The notes below the pieces were generated by a model that saw only the letters and a program-made list of their open reading frames with translations, did not search any database and was not told the DNA's origin. A stretch of 64,000 bases of DNA from Craterostigma plantagineum (taxonomy: Eukaryota; Streptophyta; Magnoliopsida; Lamiales; Linderniaceae). The stretch is from contig JAPQWV010000651.1 in assembly GCA_027422505.1 (NCBI GenBank), forward strand, positions 124,001 to 188,000, written 5' to 3'. The translations under genes and the position numbers were made by a program. Of this stretch, positions 10,387 to 21,948 are shown piece by piece (position 1 is the stretch's first letter; each line of letters begins with the position of its first letter).

Positions 10387-11696
10387 ACAATGAAACTTAA
10401 TGATGTCTGTTAGTCACTCAAGTACAAGTACGCAACTTGTTGACATATCAGTTACTACTACTCTCTAGTTGGGAATATCCACTTGAGCAAGATTTAGACA
10501 AAACCTTTTTTTTCATTTAATTTCATACGCTAGTTTACTATCGTGGTCAATATCCTGTAGTTAATGGAGACGAAAAGCACTTTTTCCCCAAAAGTATATG
10601 CTTCACATATTGTTATTGTGACCTGTGATGCCACATGATAATCATGTTTATCTGAAACAGGTGAAAAAAAAAAAATCCCACTATGTTCGTTCAGAATCAT
10701 GTCCATTGAAGGTCCACTATTAATTAATTTTATGTTTAACACAACCCGCAGGCACATTGCCGCTATATAATTTGTAGAATGCGTATAACCCCATCGTGGT
10801 TTCGCAAAATGCACATAAACTCCTATGGTTTTTTTATTGCACGGTACTCCCTCGTGGTTTAACTAATGTTGCACTGTACCTCCGGGCAGCAGTTTTTTGC
10901 CCGAAATTGGATTACACGCGCTCTTATTCAGATGGGTTAATCTTAGAACATATTATTTACTGTTAAATAACTAGAATAACCCCAAATATTCACCTTCTTT
11001 TCAATTGTTAACCATTGGGCCTATCTAGAATAAAAAATGTTACCCCGGGGTTATCATTTGAAAAAAAGGTGAATAGTTGGTGTTATTCTGGTCATTTAAC
11101 AGTGAATATATGGTCATTTGAGCACGTGCAAGAGCGCATGTATCCAATTTCGGGCGAAAACTGATGTCCTAAGGTCATCATTTGAAAAGAAGGTGAATAG
11201 TTGGGGTTATTCTGATCATTTAACAGTAAATAACATGTTCCAAGCTTAATCCACATGTAGTAAGAGCGCGTAAAATTCAATTTCGGGCAAAAAACTGTTG
11301 TGCGGGGGTACGGTGCAACATTGATTAAACCACGATGGAGTATCGTGTAATAAAAAAAAAACAGGGATTTATGTGCATTTCCGCGAAACCATAAGGGGTT
11401 ATACGCATTTTACCCTATAATTAATTATCTTGAATTGGATGAGAATAGTATGTGTGTTTGTGTGTAACGTATTACCAATTTTCTCCTTGCACAGAACTTC
11501 GTTGACTAATTCAATCCTTTGTCTGTGCAGTTCAACTCTTCGCAACTGCCATAACCATCTTTTTACCCAAATTAGCCGTATCAGATTAGCACGAAAGACC
11601 AACAATAATACAAAAAAATAGAAAAACAGAGAGGGACAACGTACAAACGAAAAAGAAATAAGAAACTATGGGATCACAAATTCACAAATCCAACAC
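10387..11696. other. Intergenic between RPN8 and BAHD1 (convergent), holding a foldback element
   Basis: RPN8 3' sequence, then the 643-bp foldback element (10773-11415), then about 280 bp leading to the BAHD stop codon. No other gene is supported. Confidence 0.6.
10773..11415. mobile_element. Foldback / MITE-like element, 643 bp, with internal duplication
   Basis: The ends are inverted repeats: the left reads TGTAGAATGCGTATAACCCC then TGGTTTCGC and ATGCACATAAA, and the reverse complement of the right end reads GGGTAAAATGCGTATAACCCC then TGGTTTCGC and ATGCACATAAA. A 7-bp duplication TATAATT flanks it (10766-10772 and 11416-11422). Inside, a block with AAGGTGAATAGTTGG and TTATTCTG.TCATTTAACAGT occurs twice in direct order (about 11055-11115 and 11174-11233) and once inverted (about 10960-11010). 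No transposase frame is present, so it is non-autonomous. Confidence 0.8.
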
Positions 11697-13190
11697 CTAC
11701 GACAGACAGTACTCGTCGTCCACATACTGCATAAACTCTTCGTCGGCCAAAATCCCCTCCATCGTCTCCGGCGCCAAAACCACCTCCAACTCCACGCTGC
11801 CGTCTCCGACCCGACCCGGAAAGGCCGAGATCTTCCCGTCGAACTTATTCGCCCGCCCGCTTCTAACCGCCACGGGCTTTCCCCAGCCCAGGTCGTTCTC
11901 GTACATCGGAAACCTCGGACTGCTTCCCATGGTGAGCATTGCGCCGTCGAAGTTCCCCAGAGGGAAACACCGTGGGTCCCTCTCCCAACCCTCAACGTAC
12001 CTTCTTACCGTGCTGTGATCGTGGGCCGCCACGTTCTTGTTCAGTTCCACCGCACACCAGGCTACGTCGTTGCTTAGGACGTCGCCCGCGGCGGCGAGGG
12101 TGGGTACGCTCTGAATCGCGTTGCCGAAGTAAGTTGGGCTGAGCTTGGGCTCGAGGCGGTGGCGGCAGTTCACGGCCATACGGAACGTCGTCGTTTGGGT
12201 GGGCGGTAGGTTCCTTGCGCGCGTGACCGCACGCCACAGTAGGGCGCATAGGGATTGGAATGATGAGATCTCTTTATTGCTAGTTTTATGGTTGCCGTTT
12301 TGTTGGGTTTGTGGCTTGGCGTTGGATTGCCACGTGTCGTTGCTCATCTTCCCCAATAGCTCGGCCACGTTGATTCCACCGTCTTCGCCATTATTATTGC
12401 TGTTATCATCTTCTTTATTACTGTCGCAGAAATTGATGACGGCGAGGAGTTCATTATTATTACAGTTGACCCTTTTCTTGAGCTTCAGTATACTGTCTCT
12501 GCTAAACCTAAAGATCCTCTCCCTCACCGGGGCATCGCCGAAGGTGATGGTCGGCCCACCCTCCGGCAAGCTCAGAACCGCCGGGGAAATCAGAATCGAA
12601 TCACGGCTGAAATCGGGAACCACGGATGGCGCCTTCACGCCACGACACACCTCGGCGAAGCTGTTGAAGAAGTTCCAAAACGACGTTCCGTCGCAGACGG
12701 CGTGATTGACGGCGAACCCGACGAAAACTCCGTCGGCCAGCTCCGTCACCTGCGCGGCGAGTATCGGACGAAAATGCCCCTCGTAGCTTACCGTTCGATC
12801 GAGCGGAAAGAAGCCGTGAAAGGCTTCAGGCAGGTCGCCGCCGTCGTCTTCACCCGCCGTCAGCTCGCCCACGTGGAAGTGGGTTCCGTCGGCGAGGATG
12901 AAGTCGACCCCCTCGTCGTTGCACGCGATGTGCACGTGCCCCTCTGCGTCCGTGACTAACCGGCCGGCGAGCGGCGGGTAGTGGGCGAGAGTTTCCGACA
13001 GAGAATCCATGAGCGCCGGCAAGAGCTCGTGGATGGGGACAGGCGGCGCGGCGAAGAGACAGCCCTTTTGAATGTAGTGGCAAGACAACATTGGGAGGTC
13101 AGAAACAGAGAGCTTTAATTGGGTTAAAGTTGATTTCTTTGATGGAAAGATTGTAGCTTTGGAGACGATCGACAAAGACTGAGACACCAT
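11697..13190 (-). CDS. BAHD acyltransferase (At3g50280-like clade)
   Basis: Single exon, 497 residues. BAHD enzymes move an acyl group from acyl-CoA to an alcohol or amine in the cytosol. The catalytic motif HXXXD is intact as H163-AVC-D167 in VNHAVCDGTSFWNFF, a context typical of the At3g50280/EPS1-related clade. The structural DFGWG motif appears as DLGWG (433-437), a Phe-to-Leu change tolerated in some members. YPPLAGRLV is the conserved N-terminal block. The protein is about 40-50 residues longer than usual because of a low-complexity Asn/Asp/Gln-rich insert at about 243-306, in the solvent loop joining the two domains. The substrate cannot be inferred. A TATA box (TATAAATA on the minus strand) lies at about 13288-13295. 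The coding GC is far above the flanks. Confidence 0.93.
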   Translation of the reverse strand: MVSQSLSIVSKATIFPSKKSTLTQLKLSVSDLPMLSCHYIQKGCLFAAPPVPIHELLPALMDSLSETLAHYPPLAGRLVTDAEGHVHIACNDEGVDFILADGTHFHVGELTAGEDDGGDLPEAFHGFFPLDRTVSYEGHFRPILAAQVTELADGVFVGFAVNHAVCDGTSFWNFFNSFAEVCRGVKAPSVVPDFSRDSILISPAVLSLPEGGPTITFGDAPVRERIFRFSRDSILKLKKRVNCNNNELLAVINFCDSNKEDDNSNNNGEDGGINVAELLGKMSNDTWQSNAKPQTQQNGNHKTSNKEISSFQSLCALLWRAVTRARNLPPTQTTTFRMAVNCRHRLEPKLSPTYFGNAIQSVPTLAAAGDVLSNDVAWCAVELNKNVAAHDHSTVRRYVEGWERDPRCFPLGNFDGAMLTMGSSPRFPMYENDLGWGKPVAVRSGRANKFDGKISAFPGRVGDGSVELEVVLAPETMEGILADEEFMQYVDDEYCLS

Positions 13191-13287
13191 TTCTTTCTTT
13201 TTTTGAAGTTCTCTCTGTCTCTCTTCACTGATGTTTTTTTGAGGTGTGTTCCAGTGAGAGTGAAACGAATGGTGGGGCTATGAGTGG

Positions 13288-13295
13288 TATTTATA
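13288..13295 (-). promoter_or_regulatory. TATA box of the first BAHD gene
   Basis: TATAAATA on the minus strand about 100 bp upstream of the start codon at 13190, the right spacing for a short leader. Visible motif only. Confidence 0.6.
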
Positions 13296-13370
13296 GGGAT
13301 GGAGAGGTGGGGTTGATTCATGCATTTGATTTTCATCAATATTAATCATGAAAGAATAATAATTTTTGAA

Positions 13371-13733
13371 AGGTCACTTTCATTTAGAGTGTAAAACCTT
13401 AGTTGGAAAATTTTTACGGTTAAGGACTCGATACACTTAAGTGTTTTTCAATGTCACTTCATGGACCTGCAATAACACTTCGTGGACCTGTGATACCATT
13501 TCATCGTTCTGCAGTACCATTTAATTGTTTTGCATTATCATTTTATCGTTTTGCAGCACCGCCTCTGTGTTCTGAAATAACACAAAACCATCGTCCGCTT
13601 CCAGTTCATATACATTGTATAACACATTGTCCTTATCTCTATATTTCATCCAAATCGGGTCCTGAACCGTAAAAATTTTCGACAGGATCCTGAAACCTAA
13701 CTTAAAACATTTTTTGAGTCCTGACATGTAATT
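13371..13733. mobile_element. Diverged copy of the minisatellite-bearing TIR element
   Basis: Holds diverged repeats of a unit like CTGCAGTACCATTTCATCGTT, flanked on the left by TTTTTACGGTTAAGGACTCGA and on the right by TCGGGTCCTGAACCGTAAAAA, which are inverted to each other. The same architecture occurs at 32550-32936, 47.87-48.85 kb and 61129-61399. Ends are approximate; the flanks TAATTTTTG and TAATTATTT may be a decayed 9-bp target duplication. Confidence 0.55.
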
Positions 13734-14925
13734 ACACCTAATTATTTTATGAATGTGGTGTTTTCATTTGATTGAGTTGACTGAGTGCGCGGAATAAATT
13801 AGAAATTCGATTTTTTTTTAAAATTGTGAGTGGTGTCTTTCAAAAGATATTACTATTACACACCACGTGTATTAATATTGCGACAACAACAATTGCTTCG
13901 AAGCCAACATAGTGTGGTTGAGAAACGGAAACTAGCAAAATATCAGACGAAATATAAGAATTGTAATTCCGTTGCAAGGACTACAAGAAGGATAAAATAA
14001 GGGAAGCTCAAACCATAACCAAAGGCTCGTCTCGTCTGTAGTTGGGACATATTAGAGAGGACTATATAGTACTGCATATGTATATATTTGTATTAATATA
14101 TGATATTGATAATTTGATGAGATTAAGGAACATAGAGGAGTGTGTGTCCGACGTGGCTTAAGTTTCAAGCATAAATGGGACACGGCCTTCAGTTTCAAAT
14201 GTTAATTATAAATATAGAGAAGCAGCTCCAAGTAAAACAAAATAAATTTTACTTTATGGACGTCAATTTTATATATGCAACAAGGATGACTATATAGTTG
14301 TATAATCTCATTGCAACGTAGTTAAAAACAAATTAAAATTTGAGAACACCGCCGACTTTATACATTCTGTAAGCTGGTTGTCACTCTTCTAATCCCTAGG
14401 CAAAGTCGGCTTTAGGAATCTCTCGTTTTTACTAAATCAAGCTGTTTTATTTAATTTATTTAAATTACGTTGACTCGGTTACACGATTCTATTACTATTA
14501 ATAAAACCCCATTGCCACTTACGACAAGTTGACACTACTTAATTGATTACCAGTTAGATGAAGTTTAAGATTATTAGTTGTCCAAATAAAAGGTCGGTTG
14601 TGTAATTAGAATGACTAAGCAAAACTTGTGTTGGTCGGCGTGCGCCAGCCAATTTAATTAATAAGATAATTGCAAGAATAGTGGAATTTTATCGTAATAG
14701 ATTTAACTAAAAACATTTCGTCGTCTCATTGCAATGATAGGTCCAATGATCCTTTGGCTCTTCTGATCTTAATAATAAATTAATTGTGGTTCAATTTTCA
14801 ATCCTTGCGTCTGTCTATGTTCTTGGACCCAAAATTGTGTTGTGTCCACGTAATCTCTTGATGGAGAAATTATTATTTATTCTTATTATCGGCCTTTCAT
14901 AGAATTTTAGAGCATTTTAAAATAA

Positions 14926-15351
14926 GGGGTGTTTACACATAAATACCCCATCGGTAAAGAACTTGTAATTTAGTACCATGTTAGGATTTTTTTATATGTA
15001 GGTACCTAACAGAATAAATTTTTCGCGGATAGGTACCCGATCCGCCACAGGTACGCCATACAACACATTCGGGTACCATATATCAACACATTTGAGTACC
15101 CTATATAACAGAAAATGGTACACCGTATTAGCACATTTAGGTACGGCCTATTTAAAACATAGGTACGCCGTACGAACACATTTAGGTACCATATATCAAC
15201 ATTTTATGGTACGCCATATACACACAGGAAGGTACGACATGACTGAAGAAACTGGTAAAAATTAAATTGGGTACCTATCCGTAAAATTTTCTGACACGAG
15301 TACCTATGTGTGAAAATTTTATTCAATTAGGTATTTATGTTTAGATGTCCG
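14926..15351. mobile_element. GTAC-array TIR element, copy A (426 bp, 9-bp target duplication)
   Basis: Flanked by a perfect 9-bp direct repeat TTAAAATAA (14917-14925 and 15352-15360). The left end GGGGTGTTTACACATAAATACC and the reverse complement of the right end CGGACATCTAAACATAAATACC form a 22-bp imperfect terminal inverted repeat. The interior is an array of about a dozen units, each beginning GGTACC or GGTACG, spaced roughly 25-30 bp, with ACACATTTA-like spacers. The 9-bp duplication suggests a Mutator-type transposase. No coding capacity. Confidence 0.85.
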
Positions 15352-17286
15352 TTAAAATAATCCCAAGGTGACATACAACTAAAAACCAAAATGATAACAA
15401 GTCCCATCCGAAAATATTAAATAGATTTGTTCCACTTTTCCGCTAGATTCGTATTTATATAAAACCATATAAATGTGTTGATGTGATGAGTGTTTGTGGG
15501 TTATCCGTTGCAACTGATAATGACTTCCTTGGTACATACATTGTACATAATAATGTCACATTATTTAATTTTCACCCTATGATCTAGGCTTGCTAGCTCA
15601 CCTCGATAAATTTGGACGGACTCCAATAAAACAATTAGAGAGAAAAGCCAAATTCAAATAAAAATCGATTATCATAATTCAAAGATATTAATTTCATATT
15701 TGGCCCTATAGTAGGCGCATCTTTGATGAAATGGTCCTTATATATTTGCCACTTAAGTATCAAGCACATTGATGGTACCTATACATACTTTCTCGATAAT
15801 ACATATTCTGTGCACCTAAAACATAACACATTAACGTTCGCATGAAATGTAAGACCACCTATATCAATATTCATGTATCTTCTAATAACTTAGATGATAT
15901 AATGTTCTACGAAATTACTTTTTATTTAATATTAGCTAAATTCAGCAAAAAAGCCGGCACTCGGCAGTTATATCAATTTTGACAAATAAAATTAAATAAC
16001 GTACCGTTTGGTATTTTTATAGCAATACTTACGTGTCTGCCGTCAAATAGAACAATTAAATTATGTTCAAAGTTGGGAGTTAGGACAACAATAAATATTA
16101 CGTCGCATGATGTGTTAGGCAAAGCATCAGATGGTGGTTAAGCATCCTTTTTTATGTTAAACGAACAATGAGTGAACGCTCACGACGTATTTTGTTACCA
16201 ACAATGGCGCATTAAGTCAATGATCATGACCTAATATTCGTTCTAAAAATTTATAACTCGATAGAAAATATTTATTAGAACAACATCGCGGCAGAAATAT
16301 TTCTATGTAAACTCAGACCTAACTTAATCTAATCTTATATTGATTCGTGTATATTTATAATGCAAGCATCGAATTCGCTACACGAATAGAAAAAACACAT
16401 AATTAAAATAAATCAAAAAGTCAGCACATCGATAGAAATTTCATTGCTCGAGTTCTACACGATTAAAATTCTTTTAAGAATGCACCCGACTTATCTAAAG
16501 ATACGCCAATTTTTTGACACATTATTGTCCTAGTGGTCTATCTAATAGGGATATCATATATAGTTTCTGATAAGAATATATTGAATAATTAAATTGATCA
16601 GTAAGATGCAATGCATAATGCGCGAGAAGAAGAATAACAGACGTGACAAATTTTGCTGACTGCGCTGATACACAAAATTAAAGTAGTTTTGGATGAAACG
16701 TAACTAAATATTTTCAATCCCTCCCACCAATTTTATTTTATCCTATTGTATTATTTTCTGGAAAACACGTAGAATACATTAGTGCTATATATAAGATCTG
16801 CCACGGCATCAGATCACATTCTGTCCAAAGATATACAATGCCAATATTACGTGATAATACATCAATTGTCAAAATTCATCGAGAATAATTATAAAAAAAA
16901 AGTTACTACACGTTATTTATGTTTCGTGGGTAAGAAAATGCCCACCAATTTAAAACTTTACAACGGCGAGCACATATATATTTGGGCTATGAGATAAGAT
17001 TTCTTATGTGGGCTAGAAAAATTATTGATTTATAAGCCGATAGATTGGGCCCATTGTTTTTCCATTACAGTGGTCTAAGCTTCGCACCTGAAATTCTGAA
17101 TGGAGACTCCAATCCAATTGCTTGCGTCATTTATTCAAAGCGTTGAATTCTCCAATGGAATAATCCCAGCTAAGCTAAGCGCAATCATTTGGAGCATCGG
17201 CACGTAATTATGCTTCGTGAAAGAAGAATTTGCAAGAACTCGTCAGCCCTTGAGTTCTAGGAAACGATCTGCGGGAAATACAGGCG

Positions 17287-20200
17287 ATGGCGGATGGGAA
17301 GAAGAAGCGAAGCGAGGCGAGTACTAGCAGCGGAAGAGCCGAGAGCCTTGTGATCGACGTCGGACGCCAAAGAAGCAAGTGCGGTTACTGCAAATCAGAA
17401 TCTCGCACGAGTGTCTCGCAGGGTATGTCGTTGATAGACGTCGTGGTTTATGTACGATGGCAATTTCGATTTAAGCCATTGATTTTGTTTTGTTCTAAGC
17501 TCAGTCACTGATAGAGTGACGCTGTCGTTGCTGTCTTGATGTCAGAAAAATGGAGGTTTGGTGCGCGATTATTGATATGTTTGCATTTTCTATTTTTGTA
17601 TTGATCTATTCCCTTTTCGGGAAAATGCTGCCCGAAATTTGATTAGAAGTGTCTAGTTTTGAGCTCTGATTGTCTGAACGATCACAAATAAAAAAAAAAT
17701 TTAAGCTTGGCCGTTTAGATCGTTTCTTCAGTAATCCATAAGGCTTTCGTGCTACATAATCGTTGTTATCCTGCATTCAGTTTTTATGTGAGAATTGTGA
17801 TTGTTCTTTTGTTTTTAGTAAGATATGCTTGCACGAATAAAGTGTCTGTAACTTTTTTTTTTTTTTTTTTTTTAGGTCTGTGGGCTCATAGTTTGACGGT
17901 TTATGACTATCAAGGTTAGTTGTCTGGCGTCAAGTGTTTACATATCTTAGAATGGTTGTACATAGCTATAGATATTTCAGTAGCAGATCAAAATTGTCTG
18001 TCCTCCCTTTACTAGACAATTTATCTTCAATAAAGTGTGATTTTACGAGTTTTCTCCTTTGTAGCTCTCCTTGACAGAGGTTGGAGAAGATCCGGCTGTT
18101 ACTTGTACAAACCTGACATGGAGAAATCATGCTGTCCTGCATATACTATTCGCCTAAAAGCGAGAGACTTTGTTCGCACGAAAGAACAAACTCGAGTCTA
18201 CAAACGAATGCAAAGGTACGCTTTATTTCAGTATACTGCAGTATTCCATGGTTTTAATTTTATTAAAATATTCCAATTGCTGAGTGTCTTTATGTTGTTT
18301 GTTTCCCCTTGGTATTTGTTTAGTTTGTTAGTCTTTTTAAGGTTAGGCAACGCTTTTAGTATGGTGCTATGTATCGCAACGAACATGCCCTAGGTTGAGA
18401 AATTTCCGGTAACTAATTAGACCAGGATCAAATTTTGTAGGTTTTTAGAGGGCCTAGTAGACGTGAACAAGAAAGACAAGATACTTGATTATCCAAATGC
18501 ATCTGCAACATCATGCACCATCGCACAAAATTCAGATGCATTGGATTCTTCAGGCGGTGATCATGAAGATAAAGACCAAACCGAAGAGTTTATGCATATC
18601 GTGTCCGAGCAGATTGGCAAAATAATACAAAGCCTGATAGAAACTGGGAAATTGTCTTCTGAGATTCAGTTGCCAAAGGCATTGTTAAAAAAAGTCCCGC
18701 CATCTAAAAGGAATTTGGAAGCAAAAGAATCAGAAGAACTCGTCTTCTCCTCCAGTATCGCATTCCAGATTTCAGCCACCCTCAGACGATCGAACAGTCA
18801 TTTCGAGCACAGTAAAATATCCAGTCCTGGTTTAATGGGCGATGCAGACTCGAGTGAGCTATCTCCTCAGATGATTGCCAACATGTTAGCAAGGGACTTG
18901 AAGCATCTTTCAGAATCATATGCCATGTCAGTCCGTGCTTGCAATGGGCATGTAAATTTTTTCTGTACCAAAAAGCAAGCAAATTCTGTGGAAACAGTAA
19001 AAGATAGGACCTCAAAACTATCCGGTTCAGCTAAAGGTGGTAATGACAAGGGTTTAAAGATAAACAGTGGGGGCAGTGATACCCAACGACGGACCATTGA
19101 GATTCGTCTAAACAGGTCTAGCTTCGACTCTGAAGAATACTCTTTGTATAGAAGGTATCAGCTTATAGTGCATAACGACACACCTGACCATGTATCGGAG
19201 AGGTCATACAGAAGATTTTTGGTTGATTCGCCTTTGGTGTATATTCCGCCGGGTGATAGCAATGCAGTTCCTCCGTGTGGGTTTGGCTCTTTCCATCAGC
19301 AGTATGTGGTAGATGGGAAGCTGATTGCTGTGGGTGTTATTGATGTATTGCCAAAGTGTTTGTCTAGTAAGTATTTATTTTGGGACCCGGATTTTGCATT
19401 TCTGTCGCTTGGTAAGTATTCTGCTTTAGAAGAAATTAGATGGGTTACTGACACCCAAAGACATTGCCCAAGTCTCGAGTACTATTATCTTGGATACTAC
19501 ATACACTCATGCAGTAAGATGAGATACAAGGCTGCTTATCGACCTTCTGAGCTTCTCTGCCCTCAGCGCTACGAGTAAGTTTTACCTAGAAGTATGCTTT
19601 TAACTATGTGTTCTTAATATCATTAACTGTTTTTAGGATCAACATAAATCAAAGGTAGCTTGTGGCTGCTTTATCCTCACCTTTTAAGATCTAGAATGGC
19701 AGTCAGAAGCTTTCTCTTTTAGTTGTCAAGAAAAAGTAGGCTCTTTAATGGATTTAAAATTGACATCAGAAGCCTTCCCTGGAGTGGGTCTTAATATTCC
19801 TAACAGGAACCAGCCTCTCATCGACAATAGGTCATCAATAATCAGCATAATATAACATTTAAGTTATGTGCTGGTATGGTAACTGTTATCAGATCTTATT
19901 AAAATAGCTTTCAGGCTCAATTTTGATTGCATGAGTTCATCATATTGTTTTGTGCAGGTGGGTCTCTTATGATATTGCGAAGCCATTGCTGGATAGGAAA
20001 AAATATGTTATTTTATCTGATTTTGCCAATCTGCAAAATGGAGAATCGTTGCCTCAAACTGCTTCTCTCGATGACCATATGCATGATCAACAACATGATT
20101 CTACCATGGAGTCCACAAATGATGTTTTTGTTGATGAGAATATGGGCGGAGTTGACACTGAAGGTTCTGATACAGCATCAGACTCAGAAGATACCGACGA

Positions 20201-20511
20201 AATAAGCTTCGAAGACGCCGATCTTGGTGATATCATGATCGGAGTGAAGGAAGTTCGTATGAGATACAAGGTATCCCTGATTTCAACAATTGAACGAAGC
20301 ATCCATTTTTCCTTGAATAAACTGCATGATTGCAACGGTATAACATAGGTCGATCAAACTGTTTTCACGGTTGTATCTCTACTTTTTCTTGAAGGACATA
20401 AAACACGCATTTGATCCCAATCAAAGGAATTTGCTGGAAGGTCAGTTAGGGAAGTATCAGAGAGCTGTGGGCACAGAACTCTCCAAGCACATGGTTTACT
20501 CTCTTGGATGA
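17287..20511 (+). CDS. ATE1: Arginyl-tRNA--protein transferase (ATE1), N-degron pathway
   Basis: Six exons (17287-17422, 17876-17914, 18065-18215, 18441-19574, 19958-20270, 20395-20511) keep frame and give 629 residues, as in Arabidopsis ATE1. The enzyme transfers Arg from Arg-tRNA to N-terminal Asp, Glu or oxidised Cys, marking proteins for degradation in the Arg/N-degron pathway (hypoxia, NO, seed and leaf development). The N-terminal domain has CGYC (exon 1) and CC in MEKSCCPAYTIRLKARDF; these four Cys match those known to bind an Fe-S cluster in yeast ATE1. The C-terminal domain shows FLVDSPLVYIPPGD, GFGSFHQQY, VIDVLPKCLSS and the GYYIHSCSKMRYKAAYRPSE block of the acetyltransferase-like fold. 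A variable acidic region (about residues 520-560) precedes the C-terminal helix. Intron 1 carries a long poly-T run before its acceptor. Confidence 0.97.
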
Positions 20512-20917
20512 TGTTTATTCCTCACCTCACATATGAGGGCCTCAAACAACTAGCTGGAATTTATGAAGCCACTTCAATTACCACAGTCGAGATTGTCTTC
20601 TATACCGTGTCTTGTGAGGGATGATACATAAAAATTTGTAAGAAGTTGCTATTAGCTTGCATCTGGGAGATTCAAATAATGTGTCTTTTGTCCTTATGTT
20701 CAAATCAAACTGCAGTCTTTTATGTAAGTTTTGAAACACTAAATAGGTCCAAAGCCAAGTGGGAACGAATCTTCATTTTTCGAGTGAGAAAGCAAACAAG
20801 AAATGAAGAACAAGTGATTATTAACACAGCTGTTCGCATAGCATCAATTGGTTTGATGATTTGTTTTTATTTACAATTAGAGTGGCATTATTGTTATATA
20901 TATAACATTGGAGTGAA
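20512..20917. other. Convergent 3' regions of ATE1 and the Yippee-like gene
   Basis: 406 bp with the two 3' untranslated regions meeting. A 104-codon frame runs here but matches nothing and overlaps both tails; not accepted as a gene. Confidence 0.5.
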
Positions 20918-21948
20918 TCAAGCATCATCAGCATCGCTAGCTCCTCCTCCTACGTTGTGATGATGAGCTCCATGGATTAATGGCCAATAGCTACTCCCAT
21001 CTGGCCCAGAAATCTTGTATCTGTTTCATCAATCTCAATTAGCATCCACCTTATTAATGTGTGTGTGTGTGTGTGTGTGTGCCAGAAATACATGGAAAGA
21101 CAGACCTCTCAAGAACAGATTTGCCTTCTTTGTACTTCTGACCCTTTTCATGAGCGAACTCCTGTATGTAGAAAACGATAAATGAACTACTATACTAATA
21201 CAGAGTCACAGATGTTTCAGAAAGAAAAAGAGAAGGTAGCGTGTTTCGTGTCCTAAGCGTGCGTGTTTTTCTTACGTATTTCCATCCGAGGATCGAACCA
21301 CACTGAACACAGAAGACATCCACGACAGTGTGCAATCCAGTCATCATCATTCTGTCCTCTTTTCCCCCAAGAGTCACATTAGCACTGCAAAGCATTGCAA
21401 CGTTATGGCAAGATGTGATCACAAGTGCAAACCGTTGCCTATTTTAAGAGTTAGCAGCGAAATGTAATGGAAAACTTACACCTTATTGAAGAGGTAAGCC
21501 TTCCCATGCCTGGATTGGAAAGACTGAAGGAAGCAAATAATAACCGTGAGACCGCGAAAAATTAGAAAAAGAGAATATTTCCGAAGGGTATCATCAAGCC
21601 ACAAAGGGAAAAGTTAGTACATCAAGCAACTCAATCTTATACAACCCAACTACCTGATATGAAGGAAGACACCGAAGCCAAGATTCGGCCTTTTTCATTC
21701 AATTTTGATACCCAAAAATCCAAATCTTGATCAGATTATACTACTATGCTATCATTCGAAGGGGCATTTCCCAAATTAAAATACCCTTGAAACCGTCGAC
21801 TACAATCACCGAGAATGGAAAAGTCAACTAGCAAGCAAAGAAAAGCATAAACCTTTGAGACGACGTCCTCAGCTACAGCAAGATGAGTCCCACAGTGCTT
21901 GCAACTGTAGATCTTTCCTTCGAGAGTCACAACAAACACTCTACCCAT
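20918..21948 (-). CDS. Yippee-like zinc-binding protein
   Basis: Five minus-strand exons (21853-21948, 21480-21523, 21276-21384, 21106-21161, 20918-21020) give 135 residues. The protein starts [20 protein letters not shown] and has the two Yippee zinc knuckles CKHC and CVQC about 52 residues apart, with the conserved blocks [24 protein letters not shown] and [12 protein letters not shown], then GPDGSSYW. The C-terminus is ASDADDA, typical for plants. Yippee proteins are small nuclear or cytosolic zinc-binding folds related to cereblon and Mis18; their biochemical role is unsettled. A start five codons upstream (MWAEKM) is possible but not conserved. Intron 4 holds a (GT)11 microsatellite. The leader may contain an intron (donor near 22162). 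Confidence 0.94.
21059..21080. repeat. (GT)11 microsatellite
   Basis: Eleven uninterrupted GT units inside intron 4 of the Yippee-like gene. Confidence 0.95.

Larger units (their letters stand above)
13191..17286. other. 4.1-kb gene-free region between BAHD1 and ATE1
   Basis: Contains the BAHD promoter, a copy of the minisatellite-bearing TIR element (about 13371-13733) and the GTAC-array element (14926-15351). The rest is AT-rich sequence in which I see no gene, RNA gene or recognisable transposon protein. CAAGCTTCG and TTGGGCCCATTG near 17046 are close to the ATE1 promoter. Confidence 0.6.

Noticed and set aside
20646..20960. 104-codon plus-strand frame after ATE1
   Set aside because: Overlaps the 3' exon of the Yippee-like gene and shows no recognisable domain.
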